This document shows positions 49,335 to 58,104 of a stretch of 63,806 nt of DNA, piece by piece. The notes below the pieces were generated by a model. That model searched no databases. It worked only from the letters and a program-made list of their open reading frames with translations, and was not told where the DNA came from. Source of the stretch: Folioceros fuciformis (Eukaryota; Anthocerotophyta; Anthocerotopsida; Anthocerotales); assembly GCA_049999805.1 (NCBI GenBank), contig JBNGIO010006112.1, positions 1 to 63,806 of the forward strand, read 5' to 3'. The first letter of the stretch is position 1. Every line of letters starts with the position of its first letter. The position numbers and the translations under genes were made by a program.

Positions 49335-51378
49335 GGCGGCACGCACCAGCGGCTTCCAAGCAGCCGCAGTCACAGCCGGTGAGCGGGGAACTGCAGCTGG
49401 CGCAGTGCGGCAGCGCAATGCGGGGGCCCTAGGATTGCGATGCGGAGCAGCAGTGGGGACAAGAAAATTTGCTGAAACAAGAAGCCGGATCGGCGAATCG
49501 CCAAAGGCGAGCGGCGGAAGGGGACCGGGGGGAAGGCGGAAAGGCAAGACAGAAGAAAGGGAAGATGGCGAGGAAGGGAGGGAGGAGAACGCCGATGCCT
49601 TACTTATGACATACAAGCGGCACAGTACGTGAGGATTGTCACGCCGAAGAGAATAGTGGTGCGACAAGGTCACACGAAGCGCATGGCGGTGGAGCGGGCG
49701 GGCTCTGCTGCTCTGCTCTGCACTGGCTCTGGTTCTGGCTCTGGCTCTGCTTTTGCTGCTGCTGGTCCTGGAAGCTGTGGTATCCAAGGGCGGGTCGGGG
49801 CCGCGGCTGGTTGGCGCGTACCCAAGGCGTTGTGCACTGTCGGGGACGGAAGGGGACGCGACTGTTGTTGCACGCAGATAGAGAAGGAGCCGACGGAGAG
49901 GCCAGACGGGCCGCGAGCCGGAAGATGAACAAAGCGCACAAAGGCCAGACCAGGCCGCGCTGGGCTGGGCTGGACTGGACTGGGCGCCAACCAAGGAGAG
50001 ATGTGTGTGAGGGATGAGACGCCGCTCCTGCTCCTGCTCGTGCTCCCGGCTAAGGTAGGTACATATGTATGTATGTAGAGAGGTAAAGGTCGGTAGGTCG
50101 GTAGGTCGGTACAGTTATTATCCCCCTCCAATAATTGGCATATTCGGATGAAATGCTACCACCGCGTCGCCTCGTGCGTGCGGCAATTCCTTTGCCGGAT
50201 TCGAACCTCGGCCTCCAAGCTCAGAGTCCAGGTGCTTGAGCAACGTGTTACCTCGATGCGGCAAACCGCACCAGCGACTGGCATTTTCCTCCCACCCGCA
50301 CCAACATGCTCGATTTAACTGTCTCGTTATTGGATGCCACTGTTCGGGCTGAGTCAGCTATGTACAACGTTTAAACCCACCCGGTTTCGCCGCACGGTTT
50401 CGCCCAGGGTGCAATGATGAGCGTTGCAGGCGCGAGTGGCAACAGCATACGACAATTACCCGGTATGTCAAGCGTTGTTTCACTCGCCACCGGCTGCACC
50501 CGGTTATCCAGGCGGGTAAAACCCTGCGTATTCCGCCGCTGCCCACTTGGTTGCAATCGCCCGGTACGCCAGCTTGTGGGGCCCGTTCAAGAAAGGCCAA
50601 GGGATTATTTGGTTCACGTTCACGTGATTTGTCAGCTGACATTCGTTGGTTGAAGGGCCTCTTCAACCGCCAAAGCAAACTGTCCTTTGGAACTACTGCT
50701 GGGCTGTTGTAGTTTGCGTGGCTCGCTGCCTGGCTGGCTACTTTTACAAGCCATTTTGCTTCTTCTCTCTTCTCCTGTTTTCGTCTTGGGGATCCATTGG
50801 TTTGCTCCGGAAATCAAGCCTATAATCTGTAAAAAACGCTTAAAATTATCACCCCAATAAAATCCTCAAGGGCTTTGGATTGATGGAAAGCTGGAAGAGG
50901 ATGTCTAGCATACTAGGTTTTCATGTGCTCTCTGACAATTCCTTCATTGGATTTGTAGTTTTGCAAGTTATATCAAGTCTTGGGACGAGCTCCATCTTCT
51001 TCTCACAACTTTGTTATGGGCTACTCTTCAACGGGCCCTTCCCACCCTCTTGAATCTAAGTTGTCTCTCTTTTGGTATCTTTTTCTTGTCTGGAATGTGG
51101 GCAAGTATGAAGAGATATGAATGTCCTCAAATCAACTATGAAAGGTTTACGAAAAGGATGGGAAGCGATGGATTAGAAGACTTCCGCTCTTAAGAACCTC
51201 AATTACAAAACCTTTGAGACACAAAACAAGATCATCTTGTTGACAAGAAAGAAAAAAAGAGAAAGTAATCGGTGAGTATTCCATGGTTTATCACTGACAT
51301 TTTGGTGTAAGAGTCCAATCTTTGGGATGAAATGATCCCGGGTGTTCTCTTCTCCTTGTACTGATTGTGCCTATTTAG
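49335..51378. other. Paladin promoter and gene-poor region
   Basis: The first 800 bp are GC-rich and purine-biased with many chance ORFs. A short aggtcggt microsatellite lies near 50087-50110. A tRNA-like fragment is annotated separately. From 50800 the DNA is T-rich. No supported gene. Confidence 0.5.
50165..50260 (-). repeat. tRNA-like fragment, possible SINE head
   Basis: The reverse complement at 50197-50207 reads GGTTCGAATCC, a perfect pol III B box. About 30 bases 5' of it on that strand lies GTTGCTCAAGCACCTGG, an approximate A box. The T-arm stem does not pair properly and no acceptor stem closes, so it is not a functional tRNA gene. A tRNA-derived SINE remnant is the simplest reading. 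Confidence 0.4.
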
Positions 51379-52964
51379 ATGTGCATCAGACATGAAGATC
51401 AGGGTTAATCCACCGCCCCCACCAAAATGTGCAACAAAGTCATGCCAGACAGACTACAGGGAAAATGACACCCAAACGAATATATACTTGGGTCATGAAC
51501 CTCTGGCTGATCCAGAATTTTTGAGAGCTCAACTTTGGCCTCCGAAGCAAGATGGTAGTTCAGTATTTCACAATCTAGCACTTTAGTGCTTACATGAAGA
51601 TGTGTGCTTAGGTCCTGATTCTGCTGCCCCGGCTGTTTGTAATGTAGAGGAGGAGGAATTGCTGACAGCGGAGGAACTGGAAGCTGAGCAGAGGATGCGA
51701 GATTATGATGCGTTTTGTAGATCGTTCATGTTTCGGGATCGGGCAAATGAGCACGTTGCTCGAAGGGAACTCATCTATCCGCATCGCAATCAAATTGCTC
51801 CTTACAAGCAACCTGCGAAACACAGGACGGTATGGATGCAGCAGCTGGGACGTGAAACATGTTATAACGCCTGTCTTGAATTGTGTGCTACAATTGTGGG
51901 AAGGGAAGGAATAAAGTTTGGACTTGTTTTCCTGCAGGTGGACGATTGTCATGTGTTTGAGCCTCTCAACAGCATGACTTACCAGCGTGAGTGTTGTTCT
52001 AACATTGCGCAGTGCGCAGAGTGGAGAAGGAAGAGTTGTTTACTGACAGACGAGGCTTGTGACCAATTTTTGCAGAGGTGCAAGAACTTGAGCCGATGCT
52101 CACATTCGAGGACATCCTCGGGAAGGTAGGGAAAATCGAGTCTTCCGGTGTCAGGTCCAGGGCGTTACGGTTGCTGCTAGGCCTGCCGAAGCCACCGCGC
52201 AGCAGATCTTCGCAGGACAGAACGCGGCCGACATCCACCTCATCCAGCGGCAGGGCTCATCACGCGATGCTGGTGAAGGTGATCCATCTCTACTTCGCTC
52301 TTTTCTCCTTCAGATCTTCGAGTAAGCAGTATAGAATTGCAACTTGCTTCCTCATGTCTCCGAGCACGCCATCTAGAATGGCATCCGCTGTAGCCGTGAT
52401 CCTTCTTGCTTCAGCCACAGTTCTTTCACAGCGATCCACAAATGTTTCAAAATCAAACATCAGCTTTTTCGCACTCTCCAGCTCTGGCTCTACCTCGTCC
52501 TCCTCCCCTTCTTCACGAACCCTGGCTCGCGCCTCCTGCCAGTCTGCTTCAGACACTTCTTTGCATTCGGCATCCTCGTTGGAGACCCGGTCCGGCGACT
52601 CCCTTGACATGATGACCTGATTGGTTGCTGCTGTTCTGTGCGTGCCTGTGTTTAGGGCCGGCGGCGAGTACACACTCCCCGATGCGATCCTTCCTTCCTG
52701 CCGAAAATGGACCGGACAAACGCCGTGGTGCTGCTCCAGCGCCTTCTGCGAGGACGAGCCGCGCAGGTTTCTATGTTGGCCACCATGGAGAAGTGCAGCG
52801 GCTTCTTCGAGGAGCTCAACCGCCTGCCGGCCCCGGAGAAGATGTACCGGGAGCGGGAACTGAGCACGATTGTTGAAGCGCCGGAGACGGAGGAAGAGAT
52901 TCCGCCGAGCCTCAAGGAGGTGGTAGGGGGCGAGCTGTCCGACCTCTTTGTGGAGTACAAGGAC
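51379..52964 (+). CDS. CFAP91-like axonemal protein, both ends missing
   Basis: Six exons (about 51379-51554, 51612-51829, 51938-51986, 52076-52125, 52155-52278, 52669-52964) join with consistent phases and GT-AG borders. The first contains SCQTDYRENDTQTN, which resembles the TDYR(D/E)..TQTD motif of CFAP91/MAATS1. The last contains NAVVLLQRLLRGRAAQVSM and LKEVVGGELSDLFVEYKD, resembling that family's IQ-like and following segments. CFAP91 is a scaffold near radial spokes in the motile axoneme. The middle (EEELLTAEELEAEQRMRDYD...) does not match well. No N-terminal exons are visible upstream. After 52964 a good donor leads into 2.4 kb where I find no further exon. Either the introns here are long or the locus is truncated. 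Confidence 0.45.
52290..52610 (-). CDS. Nested antisense ORF, 106 aa, acidic coiled coil
   Basis: It lies wholly inside the 390-bp intron (52279-52668) of the CFAP91-like gene, on the opposite strand. It starts at ATG 52610 (MSRESPDRVSNEDAECKEVS) and ends with TAG at 52290. The central part is acidic (REEGEEDEVEPELESAKKLM) and followed by a helical stretch (FETFVDRCERTVAEARRITA) and LLEDLKEKRAK. Composition is far more protein-like than the sense strand reading, and the reading frame stays open well upstream. I do not recognise the family. It may be a real small gene or a chance ORF. Confidence 0.4.
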   Translation of the reverse strand: MSRESPDRVSNEDAECKEVSEADWQEARARVREEGEEDEVEPELESAKKLMFDFETFVDRCERTVAEARRITATADAILDGVLGDMRKQVAILYCLLEDLKEKRAK

Positions 52965-55432
52965 GTGAGTTACCAACGGACGGCAACCTGAAGCAACTTT
53001 GCCTCGTCGTTTCCTGAGTTCGCAATAGCTATGGCCCATGGAAACTGCGACTCTGCGGGGCACACACATCTACTGTATGTGGATAGGGCCAGCTCCTGCA
53101 AATTCATCGTCAGGGACATCGTCACCGGCTGTGGATTCGCCACGCCACCACCTGGACTTAGGATATGCACAGACATAAATCTCTGCGACGGTGCAGCATA
53201 TGTAGCCGACTCCACGTGATTCATCACCTATGTCAGAAGCAACCTTGAAGGGCTAGCCGTAAAAATCAGGTGGCCATGTCTGGGCCCCACCGATCCACTC
53301 GTGGAGCACTGCCATGCTTGAAGGGGCCCGCGCCCAGCATGCGCAGCCAGGAATGGTCACCACACACAGCACCTATCTGCAACAACGTTATTGTCACTGG
53401 TTGTTTGTATTGTTGCTTTTCTTGAACGTTGTCCATGGGAGTGGACTCTGCAATGAAGTTCTGTCGTGGCGTGCACAGATCCAGTGCACACCACGCGTTG
53501 ATCCAGGTTTCGGCAGGATTGGGAAGCAGATATACATACATACTGTATAGTAATGGGAAAGTATGCACGCACTACTACTATTTGCATATACCTGGTCCAG
53601 GACTGCCACTTCTGTCCCAGCACAAGTCAACATGACCTTAGAGAAAGGAAGGGCATTGTGTAGCCATGTACATGCAGATGTGAGCCTTGAGGAAAAGGCA
53701 ACTCTGGGGTGCCCGCCTCCAGCATTGTGTGCAAGGAATATTATATGGGTGCAACCCGGAATCACAGATGCAGTCCTAGTCTGTGGGTACCAGGCGGACT
53801 GGCCCACATGCCCACGGGGTCTGCTGTCCGCACACGTTTGCAACGACACCTGCTGCAACTTTTGCTTTCGCGGGGACAAGACACATGGCGCCCACTTATG
53901 GAGTGCACACATTCTGCGTGCTTCTGCCCAAAAGATCTGCCTGCTCAGAGTGTGAGTAGCTGTCCAGTTTTGGGTGGGGTGGTCCCGAGCCGCGCATTTG
54001 CTGCACATCCGAAGTAGGACCAGGCGCATCTTGCTCGCGTCGTCTCCAAAGCTTCACAAGGGGACAACTGGCTTCTGTCCAAAGATGCCATGGTCCCCAC
54101 CATGGATTGTATCAATAATCGAGTAACGCACAGTCACCCACCCATCCACCTACCTCCTCCCATTGCCAGGAGAAACCTGCCGACTCATCAGGTATCACCG
54201 ACTTAGGCACTGGACGGGCGAGATATCCCGGGAAGAAGATTGGTCGGCGCCAGGTATTATCTGACATTGATCTGTGGAAAGAGATGTGAAGTTTGGAACA
54301 CGACGTGTAAGACGTGATGTTATGCCTTGCTCGCACCAGTGGACGAGAAGCATTAATGGTCTATTGTTATTATTTTTAGTTGTTTGTTGCACAACAAACA
54401 ACTAAAAACTATTATATCCAAAGTCCTCCCGCTTTGAATCCGTTCCCAACAGTGTTCCCGAGGGGGGATTCGTCATTAAACCTGGTCCTGGGATCCAGCA
54501 GATTCCAAGTCACGAAAGTGATTAAAAAAATGCAGATCCAGGTTCGGACCGGAGATACGAGATCATTCTAGTCACAGCACGTTGGAACTGCCGAATCCCA
54601 GGAGACCTCCAGTCTCTGAGAGGAGCGTGGGAACCAACGACACCATCCAGACAATATCGAAAGTGAACGAGCTACAGTTCGAAGAGAAACAAGACCTGCC
54701 CAGTTAGCACGAAGGAGAGTTACCAAACAGCTGATTGCGCGCGAACACGCTGAGGCCTTGAGCTCTGTGATTGAACCAGCTAAGCATGTTCTGGAAGCTT
54801 GAGACCACGTATTCCAAGCCCAGCCAACAGCTTAAGAGAAGCGTTCCTGCTAGAAATGGGGATCAGCATCCTTACACAGTGAGAGCAAGCGTGCTCCAAA
54901 ATTTCCACAGCCCGAAAGGTGGAATCCCTGGAGTAGAAAAGTCCCAAGCTCTGAAAATCCACACGGAAAGGGAGGATTAAATCCTGTGACGGAGAAGTCC
55001 CAGGAAGCAGCCTGCTTGGCCCGTGCCGAATGTTTAGCGGGCGGTATCGGTCCTCCGAGCAATGCTGAGCCGGGCTGCATACAATGCACGCATTCGTGAT
55101 CACAAACCCTACACATCCCAGACCGGCCCTCTCCAATTCTGGTTTGGACACCGGGTAATGCTGCCCCTCGCCCATCGCCCATCGCCCGCCACAATGTTGG
55201 CACCCCGGAGGTTTAACGCAACGCTGAATGCATCCCAAATGCCCCGGCAAATGGCCGATCCCGAGCGAAAACCCTAACCAGCCAAGCCCCATCGCGCTCC
55301 TCCACATCGCCCGCCTTCAGATTCACCGCGCGCTGGCAGGCAGGCAGCAAGCCATCCCAAACAGACGCGACCTTCCACGGCAGCGGTGGCAACGACACAC
55401 CAGACGCTCCCGCAAACCCTAACCCCAACGCC
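52965..55432. other. Gene-poor region with a perfect hairpin
   Basis: The ORFs here are short, overlapping on both strands and without motifs. The only structured feature is the palindrome at 54373-54408. No continuation of the CFAP91-like gene was found on reading all plus-strand frames. Confidence 0.45.
54373..54408. repeat. Perfect inverted repeat, 17-bp arms, 2-nt loop
   Basis: The arms tttttagttgtttgttg (54373-54389) and caacaaacaactaaaaa (54392-54408) are exact reverse complements around the dinucleotide ca. The A/T-rich ends and flanking TTATT/ATTAT suggest a foldback or MITE-type end rather than a terminator. Confidence 0.9.
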
Positions 55433-55543
55433 ATGCCCTGCCGAGACCCGGAACCGGACCCGATCCCGGACCCGGCGAGCTCCGACGCCATCGACACCGC
55501 GCTGCTCTTCTTCAAGCTCTACCTACTGCTGTCCCGGCTGTGA
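55433..55543 (+). CDS. Upstream ORF, 36 codons
   Basis: It begins ATGCCC and encodes a run of DP repeats (DPEPDPIPDPAS) followed by a hydrophobic helix (TALLFFKLYLLLSRL). Its TGA (55541-55543) is separated by only two bases from the ATG of the next ORF at 55546. The arrangement is what a translation-regulating uORF or a dicistronic message would show. Whether it is translated cannot be told from sequence alone. Confidence 0.4.
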   Translation: MPCRDPEPDPIPDPASSDAIDTALLFFKLYLLLSRL

Positions 55544-55545
55544 GA

Positions 55546-56055
55546 ATGCCGAAGCAGCTGCCGCAGGATGGCTTCATCTACAGCCTGCGGCCGGACGACG
55601 ACAACGTCAAGCGCTGGTCCTTCACCATGGGCGGAGTGCGCTACTACGGCGAAGGCAACAACGTGGTGCCTCCGGCTGGCGCGCACGGCTCCCGGTGGAG
55701 CCGACAGGAGAGCGGCTTCCTCCCGCCCGAGATCAAGCCCGACAAGCGCAAGCTACATGAGATCCTGGAGGAGCTCCGTGCCTTCGGCAACATCAAAGGA
55801 GTCCGCTTCCCTGTGCGCAAGAAGCCGCCTCCCAAGGCTAGCGTGCAGTACGTGAGCGGGCTAGTGGAAGCGGCAAAGGCTCGCCTGGTCCGCCGCAACC
55901 TCCTCGAAGGCATCTGCAAGCACGGCGCCGTCTTCCCATTCCGCACCCGCGCTCCCGCCAAGCTGCCCATCCCGCTCTGTTTCATCGAAGACGACCCTAC
56001 CATTCGCGCGCTCAACTTCGACTACCAGGTGGATAGGCCCGACGGCGACTGGTAA
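55546..56055 (+). CDS. Uncharacterised basic protein, 169 aa
   Basis: Intronless, GC-rich ORF from ATG 55546 (MPKQLPQDGFIYSLRPDDDN) to TAA at 56053-56055. The middle is Lys/Arg/Pro-rich (IKPDKRKLHEILEEL and PVRKKPPPKAS). The last part is RAPAKLPIPLCFIEDDPTIR, ending VDRPDGDW. No domain, signal peptide or membrane segment is recognised. Strong third-position GC and an unbroken frame favour a real gene. It follows the 36-codon uORF by two bases, and nothing downstream continues it. Confidence 0.55.
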   Translation: MPKQLPQDGFIYSLRPDDDNVKRWSFTMGGVRYYGEGNNVVPPAGAHGSRWSRQESGFLPPEIKPDKRKLHEILEELRAFGNIKGVRFPVRKKPPPKASVQYVSGLVEAAKARLVRRNLLEGICKHGAVFPFRTRAPAKLPIPLCFIEDDPTIRALNFDYQVDRPDGDW

Positions 56056-58104
56056 CGCGCCAACCTCTCTCGTCACCTCGCACCCGCCAGGTATCTGCCT
56101 TCCTTACCTTTATCTCCTCCTCCCCTCCAATCTCTTCGTGCGTTCCCATGCGTGCGATCCATCGTTTATTTTGGTCTTCATCTGACTGCCTTTGCTTTTC
56201 GTAGATTAGATAGATTTACTTTGCAGGTGTGAAATGGAACGTAACTCAAGGTCAACCCATAATCACCTTTGAAGTATTATAATTATTATATTATATCATA
56301 TTATATCATATTATATTGACCTTGGATTGAGTCCAGATGCAATGGCCGAGTGATTCAAAAGGCACCAAGCTTTAGTTCTAGGTAGTCTTTGGAAAGTATA
56401 TGAATTCAAATTTGAAATTGTTGCAGATGGTGTAATTTCCTCAAGAGGCCAAGCTTGTAGCTTCCTCATGAGTTCAAGATGGACAATGGTTGTTTTGACA
56501 CTCTAACATTCCTATTTGAGTAATTTTGTAATTCTCTAAGCTGGCACATGCAAGGTTGTTCAACCACTAAGATCCACAAGTACTCCTCTGCATGAAGGAC
56601 ATGCCTTCATTCCTCTTACAAGGTAGACACTCATTCAATCCTCTAGACACTCATTCAATCCTCTAGACACTCATTCAATCCTCTTACAAACACTTTCTTA
56701 TGCTGGCGGGCACACTTTCAGGCCTCTTGTACCCCTCTTAGAATACTTTGATTTCCATGACAGGGCATACTTTCATTATCACTTTGTTGGAGGGGCATAC
56801 TTTCATTACCACTTTGTTGGAGGGCATACTTTCATTACCACTTTGTTGGACGGATGGAGAAGATTTCTCCAAGTTTGTTAAGGCCTAAGATAGAAGGCAT
56901 GTTATTGCTACAAGAATAGAAGTAGCCTCTTATTGCTGCTTTCGGCACAGGTTTCCACGTCTCTAAAGAGGGGTGTTGGGCAGGGTTTCAAGGCTTTGCA
57001 GACAGTGTTGGTAAAGGTGTTGGCTAACCTTCCCTGTAAAAGGTTTAGAGAACGTTGATTGGCCTCTGTAGAAGGTTACGAACCCTATGTCGTCCTATGC
57101 GTCTTGTCTTGGACGACATAGGGTCCAACTTCTCCATAGGGTCTTAGCCAACGCAGTATTAAGGAGGACACCGCAGCACAGCACTCGACATGCGGCTTCA
57201 CCACTTGTAGGAAGGCCTTTTCACTCTACGCTCGCCCTGTCGTTGGTGAGTTTTGAAGTTCTGAACGCAATCCATGGTTTTTGACACATATGATTGGAGA
57301 CTTGGAGGCCTCCTCCTCATGTCCGATGCCCCTCCTTGGATGTTTCCTTTTCCTTCTCTTGTTGGTAGATGGGTTTGCATCTCAGCTCAGAATCACAGTG
57401 AACGGCAGATAGAGCTTGCGCATGGGAAAGGCTTCAGCCTGGCTCCCATACATGGGAGCGAAACTCTGAAATAAGGAGATAAGAGATGAAGCATGGGAGC
57501 TGGTTTGGCTAGGAGGATTTGCAAATCTCACTTCCCTCACGCGTTCACACTTGTTCGCCTGCTGCTGGAGCTTTGAAGTTCCAGGGCTTTGCATGTCATG
57601 AACTTCAAACCAACGGGTTGCAGGCAATGGTTGAAACTGGGTATTGAGTTGTCTGTCGAAGGACAGGATGCCAAAGAAGCGAAGTAGGCTGGAGGCGAAG
57701 CTGCGTCAAACCAGTGGTGTCGAAGAGGACAGAGCAGCACGCCGGGAATTTTCCACTTCAAATTCTGCCATCCATCCTGCTCTCAGGAAATTAGTGTCGC
57801 GTGCGCTCTGCTGTGATCTCTGATCCATGGAATTCATATCCAGTGCGCTCGCTCTGGCTTTCTCTGAAAACATGTACTCCATACACTATAGGTCAATTTT
57901 GGATAGCGAACGTAGACTGGAGATGGCCTCGACCTGGGCGCCTCCAGTCCCCCGCTTCCTGCTCCAGGCTCCCTCAACACTGCGGCTCGCTCCCCCTCGG
58001 ACCGAAACTATGCAGTCGGAGCTCCCGCTCGAGGCTAGCTTGACGGCGCAGCCCTAATTCTGGCAACAAGGAGGATGTAGGGCAGCACAGACTAGGGGCG
58101 CATT
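56056..58104. other. Repeat-rich intergenic region
   Basis: It contains a TA-rich microsatellite flanked by inverted ggtcaa/ttgacc (56248-56340) and two tandem-repeat tracts at 56624-56683 and 56762-56851. A stretch from 57080 has only short ORFs. A 76-codon ORF at 57827-58057 precedes TWINKLE; it has no motif and may be 5' leader. Confidence 0.5.
56624..56851. repeat. Two adjacent tandem-repeat tracts
   Basis: At 56624-56683 the 20-bp unit tagacactcattcaatcctc occurs three times without a mismatch. At 56762-56851 a 29-30 bp unit starting gggcatactttcatta and ending ctttgttgga occurs three times with small changes. Both are non-coding. Confidence 0.9.

Noticed and set aside
49170-49994. 274-codon minus-strand ORF
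   Set aside because: Only the part from 49334 down is the first exon of paladin; the rest is low-complexity Ser/Pro from GC-rich promoter DNA.
53394-54029. Long overlapping ORFs on both strands
   Set aside because: Cys/His/Ser-rich on both strands, without motif or splice structure; chance ORFs in GC-balanced DNA.
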